Source: Monomorium pharaonis (taxonomy: Eukaryota; Arthropoda; Insecta; Hymenoptera; Formicidae). Taken from it: a DNA stretch of 64,000 bases. A program made the position numbers and the translations under genes. Location: NCBI RefSeq assembly GCF_013373865.1, contig NC_050467.1, positions 1 through 64,000 on the forward strand, given 5' to 3'. This document shows positions 1-12,552 of this stretch, piece after piece. The first letter of the stretch is position 1, and the number at the start of each line of letters is the position of its first letter. The notes under the pieces are model-generated. The model was not told the DNA's origin. It did no database searches and saw only the letters and a list, made by a program, of their open reading frames with translations.

Positions 1-407
1 TCGTCAATTAAATGACAAATATAATAGATTGACAGAAAAAAAAAACACTTGTGAAAAACTTAAGGCAAAAGTGTGGTGAAGAAGATAAAGAGTAGCATTT
101 CGTTCTTGAAAGGATATATAATAACAAAAAGATCACATAGCATCAGACATGTAGCACGTGAATTTAACCTGTTTTAATTTACCAGAGAACCAGGGCGATT
201 AGAGTAAGTCAACCATGTAATTTATAAAATGACAAAAAGAAAATTTAAAACACTTGGAATTATATAAACATTCATAAGAAAATCAGGTGCTTAATAATTT
301 CGAAAGAATCCAAGTCTAAATTCCAACAAGAAAGTTTAGTTAAATGTGTTAATAACTTTGATAAAGATATTCCTTATTTTTAAGAAAACAGCACTATACC
401 AAACACC
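1..407 (+). other. Upstream region and probable 5'UTR of JKAMP
   Basis: AT-rich sequence with no open frame longer than about 50 codons on either strand. The segment immediately before position 408 is presumably the 5' untranslated region of the JKAMP gene. No TATA box or initiator stands out. The sequence begins mid-intergenic or mid-UTR, so an upstream non-coding exon outside the window cannot be excluded. Confidence 0.4.
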
Positions 408-1634
408 ATGAATATTCTTACACGATGTCCTGGACTATATTGTGGTAGAGAATTATTGCCAGATGGAAATTGGAGCGATTGCGGTGCTTGCCCACGTGGT
501 TTTCGTACAAATGCTTCATCAGCATGCGAACCCTGCGAGGATGCACCGATATTTTACGACTGGCTCTATCTGGGTTTTATGGCCCTGTTAGCCTTAGTGT
601 TACACTGGTTTTGTATCGACATGGTGGCCATGCGTCGTAACATACCCAAGGAGGTGATAGCTCTTCACCTGTCTGCATTGTTCGAGGTGGTCCTAGCATC
701 ACTCATAGTTCTGCAGCTGACAAATCCCATTGGAACGTTCAGCATAAAGTCATGTAAAGTGAAAAAATTGTCGGACTGGTACACTTTGCTGCACAATCCA
801 AATCCCAATTATGAAACAACTTTACACTGCACACAGGAGGCAGTTTACCCATTGTTAGTATTATATTAGAATAGAATTACTTTTTCATTAAGATTGGAAA
901 TATAATGCATTTATGTGCCTGAAGTCTTATAACAGTAAATTCTCCAATATTTTTAATATTTGATCAAATAGAGTATCAGATTTAATAGTCTTATAAATTT
1001 ATAATTTATTACAAAATCTTGGATATTAAAAATCATTTTTATTAGATTGTTTTTAGCATTTACATTATATATTTCTAATTTATATATATTTTGCAGGTAC
1101 ACTATGGTTTTTGTCTTCTATGCTCTAGGAATAGTTCTCATGCTATTAATAAGACCACTAATAGCTACAAAATTTTTGCCAAAACAGGGCAAGTTCTCTA
1201 TTTATGCAGCTTTGTATTTTTATCCAATCCTCGCATTGCTTCACGCCGTCGGAGGAGGCCTAATATGTAATGTCGTGGTGTACATTCTATAGAATATCGT
1301 GAAATTATGTACTTATTAATAATTATGTATTTTTCTTGCAGATTACTCTTTCCCTTATATTACTATTATTCTATCGGTGCTTTCGAATGCAGCGCATTTC
1401 GCATTTAAACTGAATCAGACGGTAAAATCATTACTGTTAAGTTCCGTTTCGGATATAAAGAATGTGATTGTCATTTTGGGTCACTGGCTGTTACATGGAT
1501 ATGGCGTGATCGCAGTTGCGACTCTTCGTGGAATCAGCATTCATCCCGCGATGTTAATCCTTGTTGTATTACCAGCTTTGTTTTACATCATAACAGCGAG
1601 ATTCACTGATCCACACAAGCTCCATATCGAATGA
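408..1634 (+). CDS. JKAMP: JNK1/MAPK8-associated membrane protein (JKAMP/JAMP)
   Basis: Three coding exons, 408-853, 1097-1266 and 1342-1634, join in frame to a 302-aa protein, close to the ~310 aa of vertebrate JKAMP. Recognised from the N-terminal Cys-rich luminal segment (CPGLYCG, CGACPRGFRTN), the YDWLYLGFMALL first membrane helix, the LSDWYT..HNPNPNY loop, HCTQEAVYPLYT across the first splice junction, and AALYFYPILALLHAVGGGL in exon 2. About seven hydrophobic helices follow. Known family role: an ER multipass protein that recruits proteasomes and ERAD components to misfolded membrane proteins and binds JNK in mammals. Introns are short (243 and 75 nt) with GTTAGT and GTAATG donors. Convergent with the CD98hc gene, separated by ~1.1 kb. 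Confidence 0.93.
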
Positions 1635-2746
1635 ATCTTCCAAGCAAATATCTCTTGTACATATTATCCCTTGCATAAATAACATATTTAGGCTGTGTAT
1701 TTGTTATGTAATAGAAACAAAATCTTTTGAACATACGTGTGAGAATTGTGGAATTTTTTTGAATAAAAATTTTCAATAATTGATGTAATTTCGGGTAAAT
1801 GTCCCCTTAGAAGAAGTTACAAATCTTTGTATTTGATGCTTGGTACATATGTGTATATTTCATTACACGAACATTAAGATACATTTCTTTTTGTTGCTAA
1901 TATAATAAATGCACACAGGTATACATTATTCACAAAAAATATTTTTTCACACTATGCTTCAACATACAGATACATCAACCAAGAAGCCTTATTGCATATA
2001 GATTCAAAAAAATTCACAGTTTTATAGTCTTAAGAGGATCCTGGAGTGCTTTTGAAATTTGATCGAGGTCGATAATGTGGTCATTCATGCACATCATTAA
2101 TAAGGATTTCATATGTATTTCTTGTAGATTTAGAAAATTTTTTCCAGAATTAAAGTACATATTAATATCAATCTCTATGAATTGAATTTTATATTGAGAA
2201 CGAAAAAATGTTTTCTCATATTGCTCTATATATCGATTTTTTATGCGTACATAACCTAAATTTTCGTTTTTTTATTTTCCAATTTGTGGAATGCGAATCT
2301 TTTTTTCTAGGCTTCTAATCTTTTCTAATTGCCCGATATTATTCCTGAGAGTTTTCTAGGAAGCGACGTGATTATTTTATACAGTGTAGTATATATAAAG
2401 TGTAGATTTTTCGTATGAAGCAAATATTGTCGTTAGGTGACTAATAACAATTTTTTTATTTATTAGAACAAATGATACGTCGCCCCCTTTATTTTTGTGC
2501 GGACTTTAATCCTGTAAAAGGATTTTATTATTCTGTTGTTCTAATTCAAAAATCCAAGTAACCAAAAAAATGTTGGTAATTCTGTCACTCCCGGATCCCC
2601 TTAAGCTTTTAGTTAGTTATTTAAAATTTTAATGCAATTCATCTTTTTGGTATAAATTAGTATCTATTTTTTTAGTCGTATATATTAAAGCAAAAACGTA
2701 ATCCAAAATATATAGCGGATTACGTTTGAATAATCTTGTGGCTCAA
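1635..2746. other. Convergent 3' region of JKAMP and CD98hc
   Basis: AT-rich stretch between two convergent genes. It holds several AATAAA-type hexamers downstream of JKAMP (for example near 1762 and 1903), which presumably serve polyadenylation. No coding frame, RNA gene or repeat was identified. Confidence 0.4.
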
Positions 2747-5700
2747 TTATGATTCCTCCTTTGGTACAAATGTTAAAACCAGTGTGCTTTTCGATGATAT
2801 CGGCACAGCATTCGCCGGCAATTTTGTTCTACAAAATCGATAAAATTTCGGTATTAAATTATGACATAATAAAAGATGAAGATTTACAGATCGTAAAGAT
2901 TCTTACTTCATAACTTCCATATTTTGAGCATAATTAGGACTATGCGCAACTATATTGAGTTCTTCCGATATTCGCGGTATTGTAGATAGATTTATAGTGG
3001 CTGATTCTTCTCCTGTCTGATACGCTACGAGATATCCAGGATTGCCGCTTTTTAGCCTATAAATTTAATTTACATAATTATTGATACTTATGAACTTTAT
3101 TTAAGCGTGTATAGCAAAATATTTCGAAGTGCGTATGTACGATGCAAAATGTAAGTTCACGTAACATGCGTAGTTATAAATTGATTTTATTGTATTCTTG
3201 CATGCAGTTAAATTTTTAAAACATAATCACGGTATGTTAATGGACTCACCAACTCCTGTGTCACGTATAAGAAAGCATTGCAAAACAAAGAAAATTAATC
3301 TTTAATTATTATATTTATTACATATGCACACAAAGCATTTTAGTTAGTATTTTCAGATCTATTCTCAATGTCACATTTAACTTTAAAAAATACTTGGGAA
3401 TTTTGTCCGCACTTCCCAATACGAGATACTTCTCAATGCAAATTAAGCGATAAATGTATCGCTAAAAGCGCTGCAAGAATACGGGCAAAAATATTGGACA
3501 GAAATTTAATGTAAAATCAATTGTATGCAAAAAAACAATTAAAATCTACCTTTTGTATTCATGCGTATATAAAGAACACATTTTGTTAATATTTTCTTGT
3601 ATGTAAATCAAATAAAAAGACTCAGATAAAAAAATTGAGGAACATTTGTCTAAACGACTAGTTTTCAAAGATAGTTTAACAATCTATAGTTAATTGTTAA
3701 CATAGAAACGACCACTTTAAGAAAGTAATCACTTTTAGGAAGTAAATGCATATTTATGCAATTTTTTCAAGTATATAATTTTTTAATAAATTATTACGAC
3801 TTACCTCGTGTATACGAAAACAGTCCCATTTACTACTCTAAGCGTCGTATTTCCGTGAAGAAACGTTAACGTGTTTCGAGCACATGACAAGGTTGCAAAC
3901 GCATCTTTCGCGGACATAACGTCTTCTAGTTGAAGAATTGGCGTACCTGGTAGTAGCATAGTCATTAACACGATACTATCAGCGACTTCTTTAGGCATGC
4001 GTCGCCTCAAGGAAAGCTGTTTGCCATTTATCTGCAATTAATATACATGTATATTTATACATAAAATTTATACAAAAATTTAAAATTACATAATAAACAT
4101 TACAAACATTTTTGAAATTATATAATAAAATTAATTTTGTTATACTTACATTCCATGCAGGCCACGGCGTAACTGAAAGCCATTGTGATATACTTTTACG
4201 CAAGTCCGTTGCGTTTAAGTTCACATTGGCAGTGGTGAGGAAATGCGAACTCTGCGGTAGATCAATCGTTGTCTTTTCATTATAAACTTGCAAAATATCT
4301 GCACCAATGTCATCTTGCAACGCAAATAATCTGTAAAAATAACAATGCGCGTTAGTTGATACCGATATGTGCAATCGCAAAATTACAATACAAAAGAACA
4401 AACTACCCTTTGCCAGCAGTTTCGTTGCGAACTATTTCTTGCCATTTCGATAAAACTGCAGCGTTTTCTGAACGATCGCGCGTATGAACATGTACCAACG
4501 ACTGATAATTGTTTGGATCTACAGGAAGAATGCTTCTAGACTCGTCGTGCAGTTTCGGATCTTCCGTTAGATATTGAGTATTGGCTAAACGAAAACCGCT
4601 AATGCCCAATTTCAACCAATGAGTCAAGATATCCTTAAATGATAGATAAGACATAAATCAAGGTGGACTAAATTGTTATAATCTCGAAATAAATAAAATA
4701 TATGAAATAAAAATAAGATATGAGACCTACTCCAAACTCAGTCACCACTGCTGGGTTGTTGTAGTTCAAATCAGGTTGCGATTTATTAAATTGATGAAGA
4801 TAATATTGGCCTCTTTGTTCGTTCCATTCCCACGCGGATCCACCATATACACTCAACTGCGAAAGAATTTTTGAAATTGATATGCGTCATTCTCCTTCTG
4901 TATTAGAGAATTACTTGTCAGAAAGAAGCATAACTGACCCAATTATTCGGAGGACTTCGTCTTTCTCTTCCACCATCGGAGCTGATTATTCCATCAGCCC
5001 AGACATAATAAGACGTGAATGGATCCTGCCTTTCTACAGATCGTTTAAACCATGGATGTTCCATGGAGGAATGATTGGGATCCAATTCCAAAAAGATCTG
5101 TTGATCCTTCTCCTTTGCTATTTTGATGAGATTTTCCAAATCACTAATGTTTCCTAATTTTGGTTTAATGGCTTTAAAATCTATGATTCCTTCTGTCCCA
5201 AAAAGATAATATTTATATAATTAAAACTATAATATAATGTATTCTAAGAAAATAAACATGCAAGGCTCTTAAGTCCATACGCACCATTTATTCTTTCGTT
5301 CACCACAGATGAGAGAGATATAGCCCTGATATTTTGATCTTTCAAATCTTTCAGTGTAAGGTCCAATGCTGTCAAGTCATCATTAAAAACATCTGCAGCA
5401 TCTAACTCAACAATGGCACTTTCCTCCCATATTTTCTTCGGTTCGGGAGCGGAACATTTTGGTGCCATCACAATGATAGCTATAGCACCAGCCAACATGG
5501 CAAGCCATAATAGCCAAAAAAAGATAAACAAAGCCCATCGCAATCTTACCCAGAATGGGTCGTTTGCAAATTTCATCAATTCTTCCTTTCCCATTCCAGA
5601 GAGCACCGCCTTTACCATCTCGATATCAATTTTGGCGTCGCCATTCTCCGAGATAAATTTTACCTATTGGAGAAGTATATACTTTGGAGTAATTCAAGTA

Positions 5701-6859
5701 AGAGAATTAAAAAGAATAATTCTGATATATTAATTTTAAAGATATCAAGTAAACGTGATGGATTGGTTGGTTCTCAAAATAATAAATATTCTAATATATA
5801 TTACAATACAAAATAAATATTATTGCCGAATGTTCTTAAAGATAACTGATATTTTTTACAAGTTTATTACTTCTTTTTGCAACAAACAAAGAATACATAT
5901 TGCTATAAATAGCTAAAAAAAATTGAATTAACTTAAGGAATAACTATCTGCTCATTAAAATTAACCAAGTTTAAACATGCAATCTAAAAGTTTGCATTTC
6001 CCTGTTGTATACCTATTTTATAAGATAAAGCCTCGTTATCAAGTATGATGCAACTTTCATGAGGCTTGCATACTTTCCAAATTTAATTGACGAATCTTTT
6101 TTTATTATTCATAATATTGCGATATAATACGATACGTTTTGCTCAGATTACGATACAATAAATTTGAATAATAGAAAATGATGATTTCGTTACTTATATT
6201 AAAATAATCTCATTTACTGTTCCACAATCCGCAAGGGCGCATGATATGAGAAACCTCGTTTTCAATAGCCAAAGGCTCAATCGATCGCTCGTGCAATAGG
6301 CGATAATAGGCGAGATAGGCGTGTCCATTGACGAGATATAAAGAGCTAACAATGAAAAGATAAGATGTTCTGCCATATCTGGGTCCGCTTTCAAGAATGA
6401 CGAGTCTGCGTGATGGATTGAGGTTACAAGATTCGATTCAGCTAGATTCAAAACAGATCGAGTAAAAGAGTTTCGCGTGTCCGCGATAAAATAAAGGTTC
6501 ATCGCGCGCGAATCCATGATTTCTCAGATATCGAAAAGCTTCCCCAAGGAAGCGAGAACGGTCCATAAGGAAAGCCTTACCTCTGTGGTCTTCTCATCTT
6601 TCTCGTCCTTCTCGATCGCGATCTTCGCGGTGCTGTCTTCCTTGAGCATCCGCTCTTGCGCATCCTGATCCAAATCCTCGCCATTCTGCTTGCCCATGAT
6701 GACGGTGTTGCTCTGCTCCTGTTCTTCCTGCTGATGCAGCTGCTGGGCCAAATCTTCCCTCTCCGACTTAAACGTAGCAACGATTGGCGACAATGGCGAC
6801 AGCATCCCCTCCGCGGGCTCCGCGGCGTCGTTCAACCCGCTATCTCTCCCACTTTTCAT
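2747..6859 (-). CDS. CD98hc: 4F2 heavy chain / CD98hc, heteromeric amino-acid transporter subunit (SLC3A2 family)
   Basis: Nine exons on the minus strand (6581-6859, 5285-5663, 4939-5192, 4731-4856, 4407-4633, 4150-4330, 3805-4031, 2907-3056, 2747-2828) give 634 aa, near the human 4F2hc length. Order: acidic cytosolic tail, conserved KEELMKFANDPFWVRLRW juxtamembrane block (~120-135), one transmembrane helix (~136-159), APKC with the cysteine (~163) that in the family disulphide-bonds to the SLC7 light chain, then an alpha-amylase-like ectodomain (PNNW.SVYGGSAWEW, DILTHWLKLGISGFRLANTQYL). The canonical glycosidase GFRxDA nucleophile motif reads GFRLAN (~359-364), so the ectodomain lacks the nucleophile, as in transporter heavy chains. 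Divergent from USE1, with starts 1.1 kb apart. rBAT is an alternative, but the tail and TM block favour 4F2hc. Confidence 0.92.
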
Positions 6860-7997
6860 GCTCTGCGCGAATTACGCGATGACGGGAAACGTTAATTATC
6901 TTTCTTTTTTCAGCAATCCTTCGACTCGCAAGAAGATTCATGCGTTTTCGCCGTGTGAGAAAAAAATTATATAGAGAGTGGCAAAGACACAAGGGAAGCA
7001 AAGTCAGCAAAATCCATTATGACATTTGTTGATAAATGTCGTAAGACGGATCGTCTTTGTCCTCGTTTCGGTTATTCGTTCGCGATCGATGAAGCGGTAA
7101 ATCGTATTGACACAGGAAAAGACCTCAACCTTTTGATCGATAGCTCATAAACAAGCAGGAAATTATCAAGAACGACACGCGTTAACGTCTTTTATTTTAA
7201 AATATGTAATTAATAAAATTGCAAGAGACATAATTGTAAATAAGAAATTATAATTAATTGTCGGAGATAAAACAGAAAATATATTTATAGTGAGTGGCAA
7301 ATGACATGTAAGCTTTGGAAATGGTAGCGCTATACTTGGGATCACCGTGATTAAACTGAATCATACAATTCGTATGGATCAAGACAGAAAAATTAACACA
7401 CATAAATTTGTTGAATTTAATAAATTCAATTTTTAATTCAAATTTAAAATTTTTAATTGTTATGTTCCAATTACTCTCTCATTGGTCGATGTAATGATGA
7501 AGATACATGTGATTTGGTAGGAGAGTAAACGAATCAAAAGATTTAGCGCAAATTTTTGAAACATGAATATCTTCGCGCGTTAGAAATCTCCCTAATCTAA
7601 TAATCACGTGGAACTATATCCTCAATCGCTTTTTTCATCCTTGTCTACATTTTTAAATATGAACATATTCTAATTATTATTACAAATGTGTAATAATAAT
7701 AATTTTTTATTTTATAATATGTGATTGCACTTTAAGAGCCTAAACACAAATGCCAGGCAACAGAAATAATGAAAGAGAGAAAGGATCTCTCTTTCTCTCT
7801 TTCTTTATTGTTTTTTATTTCCTATTCCTATTCCTATTGCCTGTTGCCTGGCTGGCATTTTGTGATTGCCTTATAAGCTACACCAGCTACACGCAAACGC
7901 ATGATATGCAACGATATGTCACATAATACCCGCACACCTTGAACAAGAAAACACGTGGCTTTTCTGTTTTTCTGTTCGCCACATAGGTATACGTCAA
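6860..7997. other. Intergenic divergent promoter region between CD98hc and USE1
   Basis: Separates the CD98hc start (minus) from the USE1 start (plus). It should contain both promoters. No core promoter motif is obvious, and the main structure visible is the foldback at 7748-7860, listed separately. No coding frame seen. Confidence 0.4.
7748..7860. repeat. Nested foldback (MITE-like hairpin)
   Basis: Outer arms AAATGCCAGGCAACAG (7748-7763) and CTGTTGCCTGGCTGGCATTT (7841-7860) are inverted copies differing by one 4-nt insertion. Inside them lies a second perfect 12-bp pair, AAAGAGAGAAAG (7772-7783) and CTTTCTCTCTTT (7791-7802). The nested stem spans about 113 bp. No clear target-site duplication was found, so transposon origin is only inferred. 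Confidence 0.55.
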
Positions 7998-8568
7998 ATG
8001 ATTGAAATGACCAGGCTGGAAATCAACATTAAACGACTTTTAACGCGCTGCGAATTAATAGCGAAGGATAATCCGTACAAAGACTGGAAACTCGAGAAAG
8101 TGCGCGAACTGTTTCTAACCTCAACGTTTCTGTCATGTTTTTATTTAATATATATATCAAACAACTAATATTTAATTTGATAACTTTATGCAATTGATTA
8201 ATTTAAAGTAAAACGCAATATTGAGATATCTCAAATAATTATATATAACAGATTAATAACGTATATAATTATAAATATTGTATTTATTAGAGTATATATT
8301 AGTAATTATAATAATTATATCTATAATTATAATTGTAATTAGCATTCTTTTGCTTGTATACAAATGTCAAATTTTTTGTAATTAGTATTTTTTGAAAAGA
8401 TATTACTGATTAAATCATAATTTATTCTACGAGTATTTACAGATTGTATATGTTTTAATTATATCAACAATTAATAGATAAATTCTTTGTTTCAGTATAT
8501 ACTTTCCTTGGATGACATGATGAACAAACTGCAAACTTTACCTAAGTAATATTTTTAAATATATATAT

Positions 8569-8616
<48 letters not shown>

Positions 8617-9540
8617 TGCTAAAGTAGATTGTGTGACAATAATTAACGAATAAACTTTTATTTCTAGTAAACCATCCAAGGATACTATGATGGGCTATAC
8701 TAAACGAATAGATTTCTTAAAAGGAGTTATAAATGCAATGAAACTATCAAATCCAGTAGAGAGAGTGGTTGCTGCACAATTGCTGTCAAAAAATTCTGCT
8801 ACCAACAATTCTGCTAGTACAAACATCACAACGCAAATACATCAGAAGACTGTCGCCAAATACAATCAAGAATTACGGGAGGAATTATTCCACAGCAATA
8901 AAGGTCAATTGTTTATTTTAATGTAATACCAAAATAGATTTTTACATATTTGACATTAAATTTTCATTTTGTGTTGCAGACTCAAATAAGGATGGTGTAC
9001 GACAAAGATTATTCAGCTCTAATATTCAGGACGAAGATTTGAATACTATTTTAAAACACAATCGTAATATCCAGGAGAAGATCGCAGAAAATATGCTCTC
9101 CATAACTGGTACTATGAAGGAACATGCATTAGCGGCGAGCGCTATCATAAGAAAGGATATTGGGATGTTGGAAAAGTCTGACAAATTGACTGATGTAAAT
9201 GCTGCTAAATTAAAAAAGGAATCCTTAAAGTTGGAAGAGCACACTAACTCAAAATGGAGATGTTGGGTATGGCTCATGATAGCTGTTGTTGTGCTTGTAT
9301 TTTTTAGTAAGTATTAATTCATGTATCAGTTGTACAAATGTTTTCTAGAGAATATAATTAAAATTTATTTATTCAATATAAATGTCTACTTTGGGTGAAG
9401 TTATACTATTGTCAGTAATCTATTAAAATATCAGCAATTAAATTACCACTAGCAATTAAATTAAGTTTTATTTTCTATATTCTTATTTATATATTTCAGA
9501 GATGGTGTTATTTATGAAGGTGGCAAAGAAGAAGCTTTAG
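7998..9540 (+). CDS. USE1: Vesicle transport protein USE1 (ER Qc-type SNARE)
   Basis: Five exons (7998-8099, 8496-8545, 8668-8903, 8980-9306, 9500-9540) give 251 aa; human USE1 is 259. The N-terminal helix reads TRLEINIKRLLTRCELIAKDN with KDWKLEKYILSLDDMMNKL. The SNARE helix follows in exon 4 (QDEDLNTILKHNRNIQEKIAENML and on through the KDIGMLEKSD segment), then a single C-terminal anchor (WVWLMIAVVVLVFF) and a short basic end. The role, known from the family, is retrograde Golgi-to-ER fusion with syntaxin 18, Sec20 and Sec22b at the ER. The first donor is GTGCGC, weaker than the others, but phase supports it. OSTF1 starts only 118 bp after the stop, so the 3' end must be very short or overlap. 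Confidence 0.92.
8571..8618. repeat. (TG)n microsatellite
   Basis: About 24 TG units with one TA interruption, in intron 2 of USE1, preceded by a short AT run. Confidence 0.95.
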
Positions 9541-9657
9541 ATAATTTCTACATTGGGGCGTGTCGACTATAAATTAAAATATGTAGTTGCGCATTACTGT
9601 GTGAACCTGACTATGTGAGTCATTAAATTGATATTATGATGATAGAATTGTAGAGCC

Positions 9658-11342
9658 ATGAGTGTACTTGTAAAAACACCTCCTAAAACCACTTGGAAAC
9701 CTGGTAAATATGTATAAAATAGTGATATGTCGGTTTATAACTTTATGCGGCATTGCAATATATAATTTAGAATGTTATTATGCACAATTTGATAACAATA
9801 TCTAAGTATTGTGTAATTAATGGAGCATGTATTGTTTTTATTAAGTGATTGTATAAGAGGAGAAACTTAATCATTTATATATGTATATATGTATTGACTA
9901 TATATATATATAGGGCATTTATTTATGTTATAATAACTATAAAATATTTTTGTTACAAACTTAATAAAATTCTATTGTATATAAATTTAAGGTTATGTTA
10001 TATATCTTAACCCAATGTCTGTCTTTTTGAAAAAAATCAAGTACGAATACTCATACACTTGAAAATAAAGAAATCAACAGCTCAAAAGAATTATAGTTTC
10101 GCTGTGATTAGTGAAAGGGAACATTATTTTGAATATCTCTTTGTTAATACATATAACCATTATACAGTATAGAGGTTAGAACAAAACCATCTATTTTATT
10201 TTTGCAAACAAGAAAAATTTTATTATTTAAATATAATAATGTATTTTGATATAAATATGTTAACATATGTTATATTTAAGGTAAGGTGAAAGTGGTCAGA
10301 ACATTATGCAAGTATATTGCACAACGTGTAAGTATGTCTATAGTGATCTATTAACAAAATTTATATTTCTTATATACATGTATATAATATACATATATTT
10401 CTTAATATATTTTTTATATATAAAGATATGATATTAATTCTTTTTACAGGCAGATGAGTTATCGTTCGACGAAGGTGATTTACTTTACGTTTATGACAGA
10501 GATACTGATCCAAATTGGTGGAGAGCTAAGTGCGGAGATCAAAAAGGACTTATACCTGCTGCTTATGGTAAGAAAAAATGCATGTTATTTATTAATGTTC
10601 ATAATTTATTATTTATGTTCGTAATCTATTTTAGTCGAAGAACAAACACAAGAAATTGAGTTGCCACTTCATGATGCTGCAAGACGTGGCAATGTTTCCT
10701 TCCTGAGAGAATATTTGAAGCAGGGCATATCGGGAACAGGTTTGGACGCTGCTGGAAACACGCCGTTGTACTGGGCAGCGCGTACTGGTCATTTGGAATG
10801 TGCGAGAGAGCTTTTGAATTTGCCAAATCCAATAGTAAATGCTCAAGTAAGAAAATGAACCTACATTAGAAAATTGAACTTGTTTTCTTATTTAATATTA
10901 AACATAGTAGTTTTAAACTCAAATAATATTTTAATCTTTCATGAGATAAGCAAAACTCATGTCAGAGTTAGACGGTCACATTTGGTGTTGAATGTAAGAT
11001 AAGAAGAAATGTGAACGCTTCTTTTTGCAGTATTACAATTATGTCTTCATTTGTTTATGTTGTGTCATTTTAAACAATTTCTTAAATGTTTTCATTTTAT
11101 TTCAATCATAGAATAAAATGGGTGACACACCACTGCATGTAGCCGCGAGTCATGGACATTTGGAGATGGTAAATTTATTGTTGGAACATGATGCCAATGC
11201 AACATTGAAGAATAATGACGGTGTCACTGCGGAAGAATTAGCTTCCGATGTGTCTATCAAGAATGCGATACAATTGCATCAATGCAAATATAATAGTACA
11301 TATGGATATGGTGATGAAGACTATGATGACGATAGCGATTAA
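9658..11342 (+). CDS. OSTF1: Osteoclast-stimulating factor 1 homologue (SH3 + ankyrin repeats)
   Basis: Five exons (9658-9703, 10281-10327, 10450-10567, 10635-10846, 11112-11342) give 217 aa; human OSTF1 is 214. The SH3 domain covers roughly residues 17-75 (GKVKVVRTLCKYIAQ, ADELSFDEGDLLYVYD, WWRAKCGDQKGLIPAAY). Ankyrin repeats follow (ELPLHDAARRGN, AGNTPLYWAARTGHLECARELL, MGDTPLHVAASHGHLEMVNLLL), then an acidic tail (DEDYDDDSD). It is a cytosolic adaptor whose insect role I do not know. The start ATG gives MSVLVKTPPKTTWKPG, a proline-containing lead as in vertebrate OSTF1. It lies 118 bp downstream of USE1 on the same strand. Confidence 0.93.
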
Positions 11343-12552
11343 AAATTTCACAATTTATAATAAAATAAAAATTCCACATATTGTAAACAAGATAAGCAAT
11401 TCACATATTACGTAAAGTATGATCATTTTATATATTAATAATTAAAAATTCTATCTACTAACCCTTTGTGGCCCAAATTATTTCTCGCAAACGAGCAAAA
11501 TAACTGTGTATTTCAATTTTATTGTATTAGATCTAATATAAATCAAAGAAATTTTCTTACTTAAAATTTACAGACATCTCTATAGAATCGAATATTTTAA
11601 ATTTATACAAAAGAATTATTGCAAAACATGTCAAATGTACGTCTAAAAAATTTAAAAGATCACAAAGGGTTAAATGATAATGTTAATATTTCAAAGATCT
11701 CATATAATGCTCGCCTTTTACATTAAAAATTCTTATTTCCTATAGAACGCAAACAACAGTCCATAAAATTAATTTATTTTGATAATACAAAAAAGAAGTT
11801 CACATAATTTCAGAAGTCAATACGTTTGTAATAAAGAAATAAGAGTCTTAAGAACTGTTCTTTCATATTTGTGATATATTATAGAACATAATATATATAT
11901 GTACTGTTATGAAGTATAAGTTGCATTTTAAAGTTTACTGTCAGTACTGAAAATTTATAGTATACGTAACGTGAATTATATTTTTTTAGTACTGACTACT
12001 GACAATATACATTGGAATGCAACATAAGATAATAGATTATTCCTCAATTAAAAGAGACCAATGATTCTTTTATTAAAACATGTATAACATATACAACATA
12101 ACAAAGTCTTTATTGAACTGCCACATCATCAATCAAATTCAGAATAAATATTCAAGTGATTCGTAGAGTATTATTATAATTAAATAAAAACATTAGCGAT
12201 TATTGTATTGATTGTATGATTTGTACATGATACAGGAAAGTAAATTTAAGAAAATATTATGGAAACCAAATATACAAAATAATTAATACAAAAAGGATAA
12301 CAGACCAATCCTATTATTTAAAGTTCTCTTTTTTTTTAAATTTTATATCATAAAGCATATTAGTTTTAAGCGTCTTAGTTTTAATTAATAAAAATAATGT
12401 TATTTAGTTTATATTGCATACGTATTCTTAATTAAACATTATATGTATTGAATTTCAATAAAATAATATTTACAAAAAAGATATATTACATCCTTTTTAG
12501 CAGTTATGTATTGTGATGTATTATAACTTGCTCCATGATTTTTTTATCTTTT
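11343..12552. other. Convergent 3' region of OSTF1 and GCP4
   Basis: AT-rich, with no coding frame. It contains AATAAA-like signals just after the OSTF1 stop (near 11361) and a strong inverted repeat at 11917-12029, listed separately. Confidence 0.4.
11917..12029. repeat. Inverted repeat / long hairpin
   Basis: The left arm (from GTTGCATT near 11920 to TGTCAGTACTGA ending 11950) pairs with the right arm (11988-12029: TAGTACTGAC, ACTGACAAT, AATGCAAC). About 30 base pairs form, with a short bulge and a ~37-nt AT-rich loop. Its size suits a MITE remnant or a pre-miRNA-like hairpin on the plus strand. No TSD is clear. Confidence 0.5.

Noticed and set aside
4882..5157. Plus-strand 91-codon frame within CD98hc
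   Set aside because: Antisense to the conserved exon 3 of CD98hc; no similarity of its own.
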